DNA of 36,683 bases from Saccharofermentans sp. (lineage in GTDB: Bacteria; Bacillota; Clostridia; Saccharofermentanales; Saccharofermentanaceae), in contig JAIKVV010000107.1 of NCBI GenBank assembly GCA_024685385.1, forward strand, positions 1-36,683, in the 5' to 3' direction. How positions within the stretch are numbered: position 1 is the stretch's first letter; the number at the start of each line of letters is the position of its first letter. Below, piece after piece: positions 1 through 8,353 of this stretch. The notes under the pieces are model-generated. The model was given only the letters and a program-made list of their open reading frames with translations, was not told where the DNA came from and searched no databases. The position numbers and the translations under genes were made by a program.

Positions 1-1
1 C

Positions 2-661
2 ATGGGAGACATCGAAGTCTGGAACAGGGCTGAAGCATCTCTCAAGAAGATCCTCGACAAGAAGTACGGCGAGGGCAACTACGAGATCAACGAAGGCGAC
101 GGCGCTTTCTACGGACCCAAGATCGACCTGCAGATCAAGGACGCGCTCGGAAGAGAGTGGCAGTGCGGAACGATCCAGCTCGACTTCCAGCTCCCTGCAA
201 ACTTCGGTCTTACATATGTAGATAAGGACAATACGCAGAAGATGCCCGTCGTCATCCACCGCGCGATCTTCGGATCTTTCGAAAGATTCATCGGCATCAT
301 CACAGAGCACTTCAAGGGTGCTTTCCCCTTCTGGATGAGCCCTGCCCAGGTAGGCATCGTTCCTATCCGCGAAGAGCATAACGAGTTTGCACGTGATATC
401 GAGAATCTCCTCGAATATAACGGCATCCGTGCAGAAGTCGATACGTCGCCCAAGAACATGAACGACAAGATCAAGAACTTCCGCAACCTCCGTGATCCTT
501 ACATCCTGGTAATCGGTGACAAGGAAGTCGAGTCCAAGACGGTATCCGTAAATATCCGCGGACAGAAGGTCCAGCTCCACGACATCCCCGTAGATACTTT
601 CGTAGAAGTCTGCAAGAAGATGAATGCAGAGAGGACCAAGGATCTCGTGACAGAGATGTGA
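2..661 (+). CDS. thrS: Threonine--tRNA ligase, C-terminal part (5' end outside window)
   Basis: This is the C-terminal 219 residues of a class II threonyl-tRNA synthetase, the cytoplasmic enzyme that charges tRNA-Thr with threonine. The gene enters from the left edge, so the ATG at position 2 is an internal methionine and not the start. Visible catalytic-core sequence includes EGDGAFYGPKID, GTIQLDFQLP and the class II motif 3 stretch HRAIFGSFERFIGI (about residues 86-99). From about residue 115 the sequence follows the C-terminal HGTP anticodon-binding fold (VGIVPIREEHNEFA to the end, including NFRNLRDPYILVIGDKE). The full protein would be around 630-640 residues, so about a third is present. 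A strong terminator follows, so it ends its transcription unit. No oddities are seen in the visible part. Confidence 0.96.
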   Translation: MGDIEVWNRAEASLKKILDKKYGEGNYEINEGDGAFYGPKIDLQIKDALGREWQCGTIQLDFQLPANFGLTYVDKDNTQKMPVVIHRAIFGSFERFIGIITEHFKGAFPFWMSPAQVGIVPIREEHNEFARDIENLLEYNGIRAEVDTSPKNMNDKIKNFRNLRDPYILVIGDKEVESKTVSVNIRGQKVQLHDIPVDTFVEVCKKMNAERTKDLVTEM

Positions 662-690
662 TCTGATAAGGCAACATAAGTCAACTCAAG

Positions 691-727
691 GGACCGCCAA
701 AACATCGTTTTGGGCGGTCCATTTTAT
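691..727 (+). terminator. Intrinsic terminator of thrS
   Basis: GGACCGCC (691-698) pairs with GGCGGTCC (713-720). The stem is extended inside by AAAAC with GTTTT around a small loop, with one extra G, and is followed by ATTTTATT. It lies 30 nt after the thrS stop. Confidence 0.9.
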
Positions 728-737
728 TACCGGAAAT

Positions 738-765
738 CGTTAATATTCTTGTTAAAATATTAACG
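738..765. promoter_or_regulatory. Perfect inverted repeat, candidate operator of the toxin-antitoxin operon
   Basis: CGTTAATATT (738-747) and AATATTAACG (756-765) are exact reverse complements separated by 8 nt. The right arm covers the presumed -35 region of the antitoxin promoter. Phd/YefM-type antitoxins commonly repress their own operon by binding palindromes at the promoter. That this is the operator is inferred. Confidence 0.65.
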
Positions 766-780
766 AATATATGTTATAAT
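752..780 (+). promoter_or_regulatory. Promoter of the toxin-antitoxin operon
   Basis: A consensus -10 TATAAT lies at 775-780 with a weak -35 TTAAAA at 752-757 and a 17-nt spacer. The weak -35 sits inside the inverted repeat. The predicted start, near 787, is about 20 nt before the antitoxin ATG. Confidence 0.65.
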
Positions 781-806
781 CTCCAATAGAAGAGGAGGTT
801 TTCGTT

Positions 807-1121
807 ATGGCTGATACAATGGTCTATTCCAACAAGATCGCTTCTGTCTCGGAGTTCAGTCAGGGCAGATCCGGCAAGATATTCAATGACGTATATGATA
901 ACAACGTTGAGTATCTGGTCCTGAAGAACAATGCTCCTGTTGCGGTCATAGTCCCGGTAGGAGAATATGATGCAACCATGAAAAGGATCAAAGAACTTGA
1001 AGACAGACTCAAGGCCTATGCATCGACCGACTCTTTTTCCGGCAGGATCGGTGTGGCGGAAGGCCTTTTCGAAGTGCCTGATGATTTTGATGACTGGGAT
1101 ATGGGATTCGGAGACGATTGA
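807..1121 (+). CDS. Phd/YefM-family antitoxin
   Basis: A 104-residue protein with the N-terminal layout of Phd/YefM antitoxins: a short strand (ASVSEFSQGRSGKIFNDVYDN) and the strand-turn-strand segment YLVLKNNAPVAVIVPVGEYD that forms the DNA-binding dimer in this family. A helix (MKRIKELEDRLKAY) follows, then an acidic tail (PDDFDDWDMGFGDD), as expected for the toxin-wrapping C terminus. The start at 807 is set by GAGGAGG at 791-797. The stop is 1 nt before the ATG of the PIN-domain toxin gene, so the two genes are translationally coupled in the usual antitoxin-first order. A perfect inverted repeat at the promoter suggests autorepression. Function is assigned from the fold pattern and the partner gene. 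Confidence 0.85.
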   Translation: MADTMVYSNKIASVSEFSQGRSGKIFNDVYDNNVEYLVLKNNAPVAVIVPVGEYDATMKRIKELEDRLKAYASTDSFSGRIGVAEGLFEVPDDFDDWDMGFGDD

Positions 1122-1122
1122 C

Positions 1123-1515
1123 ATGAAGATCCTGCTTGATACACATGTTCTTCTGTGGGCACTGACCGGCAGCAGGAAACTTTCTTCCAAGACCCGTAAG
1201 ATGATAACTTCCGGGGAAAATGAGGTCTATGTCAGCATCATCTCTCCCTGGGAAGTTGAGATCAAACATAACAAACATCCCGACAGGATGCCGATCGATT
1301 CGGCAGGATTGCTGTCATATTGCAGGGCGGCAGGCTACAAGCGCTTATCTGTAAGGCCGGAGCATATAGACAGGCATAAAGAACTCGCCTCCGACATTCA
1401 TGCGGACCCCTTTGACCGGATGCTGATATGTCAGGCGCAGGCTGAGGATATGCTGCTGCTTACCTGCGATGAGAAGATCGCAGCATATGAAGACAGGCAC
1501 ATCATGAAAGTGTAG
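1123..1515 (+). CDS. PIN-domain toxin (VapC-like ribonuclease)
   Basis: A 130-residue single PIN domain, predicted to be a metal-dependent endoribonuclease toxin. Acidic active-site candidates are in their expected places: D6 in ILLDTHVLLWAL, E44 in SIISPWEVEIK, D95/D98 in ADPFDRMLICQA and D116 in LLLTCDEKI. The start ATG at 1123 lies one base after the antitoxin stop. An in-frame upstream ATG at 997 would overlap the antitoxin and add residues that do not belong to the fold. The LLDTHVLLW opening is typical of the PIN family paired with Phd/YefM-type antitoxins rather than AbrB- or RHH-type VapB. The RNA target cannot be told from sequence. No frameshift is visible, so the module appears intact. 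Confidence 0.87.
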   Translation: MKILLDTHVLLWALTGSRKLSSKTRKMITSGENEVYVSIISPWEVEIKHNKHPDRMPIDSAGLLSYCRAAGYKRLSVRPEHIDRHKELASDIHADPFDRMLICQAQAEDMLLLTCDEKIAAYEDRHIMKV

Positions 1516-1601
1516 CCAGATCTTGAGGCGTGCAAAAATCGCTCATATTATTTCGCATTTACGGTTTATCGGAAGAAGGCACGCGACAAACGGAAAAATC
1601 G

Positions 1602-1610
1602 TGTTATTAT
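1602..1610 (+). promoter_or_regulatory. Extended -10 promoter of buk-pta
   Basis: TGTTATTAT at 1602-1610 is an extended -10 (TGn plus TATTAT). No good -35 was found. The predicted transcription start is near 1616, giving a leader of about 30 nt that contains AAGAAGG (1631-1637) before the ATG at 1645. Confidence 0.5.
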
Positions 1611-1644
1611 GTTCCTCGTAAATAAAGAAAAAGAAGGTTTAATT

Positions 1645-2760
1645 ATGCCGGGCGATAAGAAACTCTTACTGATAATCAATCCGGGCTCCACTTCCACGAA
1701 GGTGAGCCTTTTCGAAAATGAGACGAGCCTCTTCGAAAAGAGTCTCTTCCATGATGCGGACGAACTGTTGAAGTTCCCTCATGTTAATGATCAGGTCCCC
1801 ATGAGGGCAAAGGTCATCCTCGACATGCTCGCCGAGGAAGGCTATGATCCCGCAACCATCGATGCTTTCGTAGGCAGGGGCGGCAGCGCCTGCACCCAGC
1901 CGGGCGGCATCACCGCGATCGACGTAAGGCTCTACGAGGATACGGTCGCTGCGGTTGGAGGTTCCGAGCATCCCGCCAAACTGGGTGTCATGATAGCCTG
2001 GAATTTTGCCTGCAAATACAACAAGCCCGCATATACATTGAATCCCACAAATGTTGACGAATACTGCGATTACGCAAGGCTCACCGGGATCAGGGGCGTT
2101 TACAGGGTGTCCCATTCCCACGTTCTGAATCAGAAGGCTGTCGCCGAGTATCATGCAAAGAAGATGGGAAAGAGATATGAGGACTGCAATTTCATCGTTG
2201 CCCACATCGACGGCGGCATCACGGTATCGGCTCACGATCACGGCCGCATGGTCGACGGCAACATGGGTGCTGACGGTGAGGGGGCTTTTACTCCCACCAG
2301 GATCGGATCAGTGCCTGTTCTGGCTTTGCTGGATTACATTGAAGAGCATTCCATCGAAGATGTAAGGCTCCGCTGCTCGAGAGCAGGCGGCTTTGTTGAC
2401 CTGTTCGGAACAGCCAATTCCGATACGATCCATGAGTTAGTCGATTCCGGCGACAGGAAGGCAACTCTTGTATGGAATACCATGATCTATCAGATCTGCA
2501 AGATGATAGGCGAGATGAGCTGTGTTCTCTGCGGCAAGGTTGACGGTATCCTTCTGACGGGAGGCCTCATGAGATTTGATGACGTTTTTGAAGGGATCAG
2601 GGAAAGATGCGGCTTCATTGCACCCATCAGCGTCTACCCGGGAGAGATGGAGCAGGAGGCTCTGGCTCTTCCCGCGCTCGCTGTCTTAAGAGGAGAAAAG
2701 AAGGCACATACATATTCTGCCCACAATGTATGGAACGGTTTTGAGGGCGTAGAGTTCTGA
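1645..2760 (+). CDS. buk: Butyrate kinase
   Basis: A 371-residue ASKHA-fold acyl kinase that interconverts butyryl-phosphate plus ADP with butyrate plus ATP. Family landmarks are the N-terminal phosphate-binding strand IINPGSTSTKVSLFEN, the GRGGSACTQPGG segment, the central AHIDGGITVSAHDHGRMVDGNMGADGEGAF stretch and the C-terminal LLTGGLMRFDD motif. Length fits butyrate kinases (about 355) rather than acetate kinases (about 400). The ATG at 1645 is chosen because AAGAAGG lies 7 nt upstream. An ATG at 1609 in the same frame falls on the promoter. The next gene, 17 nt downstream, encodes a phosphate acetyltransferase of the Pta type, not the usual phosphate butyryltransferase. The true substrate could therefore be butyryl-, isobutyryl-, propionyl- or another acyl-phosphate. 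Confidence 0.9.
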   Translation: MPGDKKLLLIINPGSTSTKVSLFENETSLFEKSLFHDADELLKFPHVNDQVPMRAKVILDMLAEEGYDPATIDAFVGRGGSACTQPGGITAIDVRLYEDTVAAVGGSEHPAKLGVMIAWNFACKYNKPAYTLNPTNVDEYCDYARLTGIRGVYRVSHSHVLNQKAVAEYHAKKMGKRYEDCNFIVAHIDGGITVSAHDHGRMVDGNMGADGEGAFTPTRIGSVPVLALLDYIEEHSIEDVRLRCSRAGGFVDLFGTANSDTIHELVDSGDRKATLVWNTMIYQICKMIGEMSCVLCGKVDGILLTGGLMRFDDVFEGIRERCGFIAPISVYPGEMEQEALALPALAVLRGEKKAHTYSAHNVWNGFEGVEF

Positions 2761-2777
2761 TAACGGAGGATCGGCAT

Positions 2778-3773
2778 ATGAGTATGATAGAAAAGGTCAA
2801 AGCAAAGGCTAAATCTGATATAAAGAAGATAGTACTTCCCGAAGGCGACGAGGAACGCACCGTAAAGGCGGCTTCCATCCTGAAGGCTGAGGGCCTGGCT
2901 GAACCCGTTCTGCTGGGATCTCCCGAGAAGATCAAGGCAGCGGCTGATAAGGCCGGAGCAGACATCACGGGCATAGCGACAGAAGATCCGGAGACGAGCC
3001 CTATCGCGGCTGAATATGCCGATGCTCTATACGAGATCCGCAAGAACAAGGGAGTTACGCCCGAAGATGCAGCCAAACTCGTAAGAGACCCTATGTATTA
3101 CGGCATCATGATGGTCAAGACAGGTGATGCGGACGGTCTGGTATCAGGTGCCGTTCATACGACCGGAGACATGCTGCGCCCTGCTCTGCAGATAATAAAG
3201 ACAAAGCCTGAGATGAAGGTAGTATCTTCTTCCTTCCTCATGGACTGCCCCAATAAATCCCTGGGAGAAGACGGCCTTCTGGTCTATGCCGACTGCGTAG
3301 TCATGCCCGCGCCCACGGCTGAGGAACTGGCTTATATCGCCATAGCGGCTGCCGATACGGCAAAGAGGCTCTGCGGATTCACCGAGCCCCGTGTTGCTTT
3401 CCTTTCCTTCTCGTCCAAGGGTTCCGCCAAGCATGATTCCGTTAACAAGATCCAGCAGGCAGTAGCGCTTGCGCATGAACTTGCACCTGACCTGCTCCTT
3501 GACGGCGAACTTCAGTATGATGCGGCCATAGTTCCCGAGATCGGCGCATCCAAGGCTCCCGGAAGCCCTGTTGCAGGAAGGGCGAATGTCCTTATCTTCC
3601 CCGATCTTCAGGCAGGAAACATCGGATATAAGATCACCCAGCGCGTAGGCGGGGCAGATTGCTTCGCAGTCCTCCAGGGACTTAACATGCCCTGCAATGA
3701 CCTCTCGCGCGGATGTTCAGTCGAAGACATCGTAAATACCGTTGCCATGACGGCCGTTCAGGCCCAGATCTGA
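2778..3773 (+). CDS. pta: Phosphate acetyltransferase
   Basis: A 331-residue phosphotransacylase, the single-domain form usual in Firmicutes, which swaps CoA and phosphate between acetyl-CoA and acetyl-phosphate. Recognisable family segments are IVLPEGDEERTVKAA near the N terminus, MVKTGDADGLVSGAVHTTGDMLRPALQ, SSSFLMDCP, RVAFLSFSSKGSAKHDS, GELQYDAAIVPEI and the C-terminal FPDLQAGNIGYKITQRVGGA signature. Length and these motifs favour Pta over Ptb, which is about 300 residues. The start has GGAGGA 8 nt upstream. It forms an operon with butyrate kinase 17 nt upstream. No acetate kinase gene is next to it in the window. The pair could feed substrate-level phosphorylation with a mixed acyl specificity, which is inference. 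Confidence 0.92.
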   Translation: MSMIEKVKAKAKSDIKKIVLPEGDEERTVKAASILKAEGLAEPVLLGSPEKIKAAADKAGADITGIATEDPETSPIAAEYADALYEIRKNKGVTPEDAAKLVRDPMYYGIMMVKTGDADGLVSGAVHTTGDMLRPALQIIKTKPEMKVVSSSFLMDCPNKSLGEDGLLVYADCVVMPAPTAEELAYIAIAAADTAKRLCGFTEPRVAFLSFSSKGSAKHDSVNKIQQAVALAHELAPDLLLDGELQYDAAIVPEIGASKAPGSPVAGRANVLIFPDLQAGNIGYKITQRVGGADCFAVLQGLNMPCNDLSRGCSVEDIVNTVAMTAVQAQI

Positions 3774-3790
3774 TCTGGTTCAACCTGTAT

Positions 3791-3819
3791 TTCGGAAAAA
3801 TCCCTTTTTCAGGTATAAT
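3791..3819 (+). promoter_or_regulatory. Promoter of the HD-GYP sensor gene
   Basis: -35 TTCGGA (3791-3796), a 17-nt spacer and a consensus -10 TATAAT (3814-3819). It lies between the pta stop (3773) and the ATG at 3876. Confidence 0.6.
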
Positions 3820-3875
3820 AAAGAAGGGGTTGTCAAGTTCCTTCAGAGAAGGTCTTGCGTGAAGAAGGACAGGGT

Positions 3876-6800
3876 ATGAACAGTATAAGAGCCCTTAATG
3901 ACAGGACAAAGAGCCATTTGCTGCATGCGGCAGCCATGCTGACCGTATCCGCGACCTTGTGCGTGACCGCCTGTTTCTTATTCCCGTCTAAAGCAAGCCG
4001 GACAGGTGTCCTGGCAGATGAAAAAGATAACTCTGCAGAAGTTGATGTAGTAAATCCCAATGACGACGGAAGCGGAGCTTCTTCCGTTCTTTATGATATC
4101 AATTACGGGCTTCCGACATCGGAAGCCAATACAGTGCTCGTTTCCCGTGAGGGATCCGTATGGATCGGCAGTTACAGCGGACTCATCCGCTACGACGGCG
4201 AGACTTTCAGCAGGATCGAGGGCAATTCTTCCATCGTCAGCGTCATATCTCTTTTCGAGGATTCCAAGGGGAGGATCTGGGTCGGAACGAATGATGCCGG
4301 AGCTGCAGTCCTTATAGACTGGGAATTTAAGGTCTTTAACATGGCTGACGGCCTCAAGTCGCTTTCAGTCCGTGATATAACCGAAGATTCACAGGGTAAT
4401 GTATATCTTGCAACGACCGAAGGACTTTATTATGTCGATAATGACATGAATATTAATACGGTCGAATCTCCCAAACTCGAAAATGCTTATGTAAGATCGA
4501 TCAAGACCGGTGTTAACGATACCATCTACGGTGTTACCCTGGACGATGCCGTGTTTACGGTAAGAGAAGGAAAGCTCGCTCACTATTACGATGTTTCGGA
4601 CATCGTGGATGAGCCTGTAAGAGCAGTGCTCCAGGATCCTCTTGATGACAATCTCGTCTATGTCGGAACCGAAGGTGAAGTCTTATATCACGGCGCCCTT
4701 ACGGATAATGGCTTTGAGAAGATCGGTGAGATAGAAACATGGAGTCTCAGATATGTTAATTCCATTGACTATGTAGGCGGCAAGATCTGGGTCTGCGGCA
4801 ACACGGGATTCGGTCATATCGATCATGACAGATACCGTCCTGTCAAGAACAGTCCAATGACTGAAGCCATAGAGAAAGTTACGATCGATTATCTCGGAAA
4901 TCTCTGGTTTGCATCCTCTAAACAGGGCGTAATGAAGATAGTACCGAATTCCTTTACGGATATCTACTGGCAGTACCGCCTGAAGGAGGAAGTCGTAAAC
5001 GCCACATGCGTATATAACGGAGACCTTTATGTCGGAACGAACAAGAGCGGTATCAGGGTCCTGTCGAACGGGACCGCACTAAAATACATAGCCGTTAAGA
5101 CATGCATAAAAGAAGGCGTCAGTCAGACCAGGGACAGGAACCTGATCGATCTTCTGGCAGGATGCAGGATCAGGAGCATCTCGGAAGACAGTGACGGCAA
5201 TCTCTGGATATGCACTTTCAACGAGAATGTAGGTCTCATAAAGTTCAAGGGAGATACCCTTACCTATTTTACCGAAAAAGACGGCCTTCCTTCGGACCGC
5301 ATAAGGACGATAGACGAGATAGCACCCGGCAAGTATGTCATCTGCTGCAGGGGCGGACTTGCAGTCATGGAGAATGATAAGATCACAAGGGTCTATAATG
5401 AATCCGACGGGATAACGAATACCGAGATACTTAACTGCTGTGAGTTTAAGGACGGCGAGATCCTCATAGGAACGGACGGCGGCGGCATATTCTGTCTTAA
5501 AGACGGCAAGATCACTCCCATAGGAGTCGAAGACGGCTTAAGCTCCGAGATAATCTTAAGGATCAAGAAGGATATCTCAAGACCCATAGTGTGGATAGTC
5601 ACGAGCAATTCCCTGGGTTACATGACGGAAGATCATAAGATCACCGTTCTTGACAAGTTCCCTTACTCAAACAACTTTGACGTTTACGAGAATACCCTCG
5701 ATGAGATGTGGGTAGTATCGAGCAACGGTCTTTACGTTGCCAAAGTCGAAGATCTTCTGGACGGCGGCGATATCAATGTTCTCTTTTACGGAAACGACAA
5801 CGGCCTGCAGTGTCTTCCCAATTCCAACTCCTACTCGGCGTTGACTGACGAAGGGGATCTTTATCTTGCGGGAACGACGGGCGTTTCCAAGATCAATATC
5901 GATAAGGAATACATGAATGTCAGCGATTTCAAGCTTTCGATCCCCTATATCCATGCTGACGGTGAAACGATCCTTCCGGACAAAGAGGGCCGGTTCACGA
6001 TTCCTGCTGACACCAATAAGGTCTCCATCCCGATAAATGTATATAATTATTCCCTTATGAATCCTTATGTCAGTTACATGATGGAAGGAATCGACAGAAT
6101 CGAGACAAGGCTTAAGAGGAGTGAACTTGCCCCGGTCGATTATACTAACCTCAAGGGCGGGACATATACTTTTACGATCAAGATCAACGATCCCAGAGAT
6201 CTGTCAAATAAGACAGACAGCATAGTGATCATAAAGGAAAAGTCTTTCCTGGAGGAGACCTGGGTCCGCTTTCTGTTTGTGGCCCTGATGCTCTGCCTTA
6301 TACTCTTCTTTGTCGATATCTTCACCAACTACAAGACAAGAAAGTATAAAGAGAAGGAAGAAGAACAGAAGATCTTGATCCGTGAGATGGTCGAAGCCTT
6401 CGCCAAGATGATCGATATGAAGGACCGTTATACCAACGGTCACTCCGCGAGAGTTGCCCAGTTTACTGCCCTTCTGACCAGGGAACTGGGATACGATGAA
6501 GATACGGTTGAGAAGAACTATAACATCGCCCTCCTCCACGACATCGGCAAGATCGGCATCCCTCCGGAGGTCCTTAATAAGAACAGCAAGCTCAACGATG
6601 AAGAGTATGAGATAATCAAATCCCACAGCACCAAGGGCTACGAAGCCCTCAAGGACATCAGCATAATGCCCGAACTTGCAACAGGCGCAGGTTGCCATCA
6701 CGAGCGCCCTGACGGTAAGGGATATCCCAAGGGCCTTAAGGGTGATGAGATCCCGAGGGTTGCCCAGATCATTGCTGTTGCCGATACTTTCGATGCCATG

Positions 6801-6962
6801 TATTCCGACAGGCCTTACAGGAAGCACATGGGTTTCAAAAAGGTACTGGGGATAATGAAGGAAGCCGGGGACACCCAACTTCAGGGAGATGTAGTCGATG
6901 CATTCCTGAGCCTGGTCGAAAAAGGTGAGATCAAGCCTTTCGATGACGATACCGACGTTTGA
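3876..6962 (+). CDS. Membrane sensor: extracytoplasmic beta-propeller with cytoplasmic HD-GYP domain
   Basis: A 1028-residue predicted inner-membrane sensor. An N-terminal hydrophobic segment (about residues 15-33) would be a signal anchor. Residues of about 65-680 are made of repeated two-component-regulator propeller blades, for example EGSVWIGSYSGLIRYDG, KGRIWVGTNDAGAAVLID and DGNLWICTFNENVGLIKF. A Y_Y_Y-like beta domain (about 715-785) is followed by a transmembrane helix at about 796-818 (WVRFLFVALMLCLILFFVDIF). The cytoplasmic end is a complete HD-GYP domain with H888-D889 (LLHDIGKIG) and HHERPDGKGYP at 941-951. HD-GYP enzymes typically hydrolyse cyclic di-GMP, so an outside signal would lower c-di-GMP. 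The ATG at 3876 is chosen over an upstream TTG because AAGGA sits 7 nt before it. The downstream esterase gene begins 2 nt after the stop. The ligand is unknown. Confidence 0.9.
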   Translation: MNSIRALNDRTKSHLLHAAAMLTVSATLCVTACFLFPSKASRTGVLADEKDNSAEVDVVNPNDDGSGASSVLYDINYGLPTSEANTVLVSREGSVWIGSYSGLIRYDGETFSRIEGNSSIVSVISLFEDSKGRIWVGTNDAGAAVLIDWEFKVFNMADGLKSLSVRDITEDSQGNVYLATTEGLYYVDNDMNINTVESPKLENAYVRSIKTGVNDTIYGVTLDDAVFTVREGKLAHYYDVSDIVDEPVRAVLQDPLDDNLVYVGTEGEVLYHGALTDNGFEKIGEIETWSLRYVNSIDYVGGKIWVCGNTGFGHIDHDRYRPVKNSPMTEAIEKVTIDYLGNLWFASSKQGVMKIVPNSFTDIYWQYRLKEEVVNATCVYNGDLYVGTNKSGIRVLSNGTALKYIAVKTCIKEGVSQTRDRNLIDLLAGCRIRSISEDSDGNLWICTFNENVGLIKFKGDTLTYFTEKDGLPSDRIRTIDEIAPGKYVICCRGGLAVMENDKITRVYNESDGITNTEILNCCEFKDGEILIGTDGGGIFCLKDGKITPIGVEDGLSSEIILRIKKDISRPIVWIVTSNSLGYMTEDHKITVLDKFPYSNNFDVYENTLDEMWVVSSNGLYVAKVEDLLDGGDINVLFYGNDNGLQCLPNSNSYSALTDEGDLYLAGTTGVSKINIDKEYMNVSDFKLSIPYIHADGETILPDKEGRFTIPADTNKVSIPINVYNYSLMNPYVSYMMEGIDRIETRLKRSELAPVDYTNLKGGTYTFTIKINDPRDLSNKTDSIVIIKEKSFLEETWVRFLFVALMLCLILFFVDIFTNYKTRKYKEKEEEQKILIREMVEAFAKMIDMKDRYTNGHSARVAQFTALLTRELGYDEDTVEKNYNIALLHDIGKIGIPPEVLNKNSKLNDEEYEIIKSHSTKGYEALKDISIMPELATGAGCHHERPDGKGYPKGLKGDEIPRVAQIIAVADTFDAMYSDRPYRKHMGFKKVLGIMKEAGDTQLQGDVVDAFLSLVEKGEIKPFDDDTDV

Positions 6963-6964
6963 AC

Positions 6965-8329
6965 ATGGATACTGAAAAGATAACAGCTTATGCGGATTGC
7001 GCGACCTTTAACGGCCTGGACCGGAACGGCTGTTATGAGTTCCGCGGGATACCTTTTGCCAAGGCCCCCGTCGGGGATCTTGCATTCAGAAAGCCACTTC
7101 CTTATGAATTTGACGGAGGCGTCTTTGATGCGGTCAGGGGCAGGGCCAATCCCGTCCAGATCAAGGGTCACCGCAACATAGTCTTTATGGACGAAGACTG
7201 TTTGTACCTTAATATATTCATTCCCAAGTCAGCATATGAAGAAGGGAAACTCCTGCCCGTCATCGTCTGGTTCTACGGCGGATCCTATAACACAGGCGGA
7301 TCGGGACTTGAAGAAGAAGGCAGGGATGATCTGGTATGGGAGATGAGCTTCTTTGCAAGGCAGACGGAATCCGTTGTCGTAACTTTCAACTACAGGCTCA
7401 ATGCATACGGCTTTATGTATCTTCACGGTCTGGACCCCGAAAGGTTCGATTCCAACATAGGCCTGTACGATCAGATAGCCGCATTAAGATTTGTCAAAGA
7501 AAACATCAAAGCTTTCGGAGGTGATCCTTCTAACATAATGTGCGCCGGGCAGTCTGCGGGAGCCGCGGCGATCCTTGCCCTGGCAGGATCCGATGAAGCC
7601 GAAGGACTCTTTAACAAAGCCTTTATGCAGTCGCCCAACGCCGGGCACTTCTGGTCTCCCGAAGAAGCGGCTAAGATCTGCAAAAAGACATTGAAGTTCA
7701 TGGGGGCGGATCCCGGTAATGCCAAGAGCATATTCGCCTTGACGCAGGATGAGATCATTGCGGGCTGCAACCGCATGAAGAAGCTCTTCTACCGGAAAGG
7801 CATAATGACCTGCCCTTATTCTCCGGTCATCGACGGAGACCTTCTTAAGAAGATGCCTGTAGAAGCCGTAAGGTATAAGGACATAAAGATAGTGATAGGA
7901 AATAATTCCGAAGATGCATATATGTTTACCAGGGCCTTTTCGGACCCTATGATGCCCTTCCTGTCCTGGCTCCTCAAGGTCAAACCCAGGAAGGACGTTC
8001 AAGGCACATACAGGCAGCGTCTGGTAGCCGCCATGACGGACAATCTCTACCGCGACCACATCATGGACATAGCCGCAAATTATAAGGGGCACTTATGGGT
8101 ATATGAATATTCATTCATTACGGATGAGATGAAGAAAGACAATATCCCTCCCATGCATACGGTAGAGCTCTCCCCCCAGTTCGGCATAAAGGACGACTAC
8201 TGTGATCCTCTTGCTCCGGAGACCGGGAGGGCGGGCGATGCTTTCCGTAAACTCTACAAAGATCTTGCCCATGACAGCATGTCATATCCCGAATATAGGG
8301 AAAATCATGCTAAAATAGTCATTCGTTAG
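6965..8329 (+). CDS. Carboxylesterase type B family alpha/beta hydrolase
   Basis: A 454-residue alpha/beta hydrolase of the carboxylesterase/para-nitrobenzyl esterase family, expected to cleave carboxylic esters. The N-terminal family pattern YEFRGIPFAKAPVGDLAFRKP is clear. The oxyanion-hole segment is WFYGGSYNTGG, replacing the usual HGGG form. The nucleophile is S197 in CAGQSAGAAA. The histidine is likely that of MHTVELSPQFG, and an acidic partner may lie in NNSEDAYMF. No signal peptide is seen, so it should be cytoplasmic. The ATG at 6965 lies 2 nt after the HD-GYP stop and has no clear Shine-Dalgarno, which suggests translational coupling to the sensor gene. It is somewhat shorter than typical members (about 500). 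The natural substrate is unknown. Confidence 0.85.
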   Translation: MDTEKITAYADCATFNGLDRNGCYEFRGIPFAKAPVGDLAFRKPLPYEFDGGVFDAVRGRANPVQIKGHRNIVFMDEDCLYLNIFIPKSAYEEGKLLPVIVWFYGGSYNTGGSGLEEEGRDDLVWEMSFFARQTESVVVTFNYRLNAYGFMYLHGLDPERFDSNIGLYDQIAALRFVKENIKAFGGDPSNIMCAGQSAGAAAILALAGSDEAEGLFNKAFMQSPNAGHFWSPEEAAKICKKTLKFMGADPGNAKSIFALTQDEIIAGCNRMKKLFYRKGIMTCPYSPVIDGDLLKKMPVEAVRYKDIKIVIGNNSEDAYMFTRAFSDPMMPFLSWLLKVKPRKDVQGTYRQRLVAAMTDNLYRDHIMDIAANYKGHLWVYEYSFITDEMKKDNIPPMHTVELSPQFGIKDDYCDPLAPETGRAGDAFRKLYKDLAHDSMSYPEYRENHAKIVIR

Positions 8330-8353
8330 AATAGCCGGAAAAGAGATCGATCC

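Noticed and set aside
1516..1644. Terminator after the PIN toxin gene
   Set aside because: No hairpin followed by a T run was found between the toxin stop and the buk promoter, so read-through is possible but unproven.
2778..3773. Phosphate butyryltransferase (Ptb) expected beside buk
   Set aside because: The length of 331 aa and the FPDLQAGNIGYKITQRVGGA signature fit Pta better. The question is kept as a finding.
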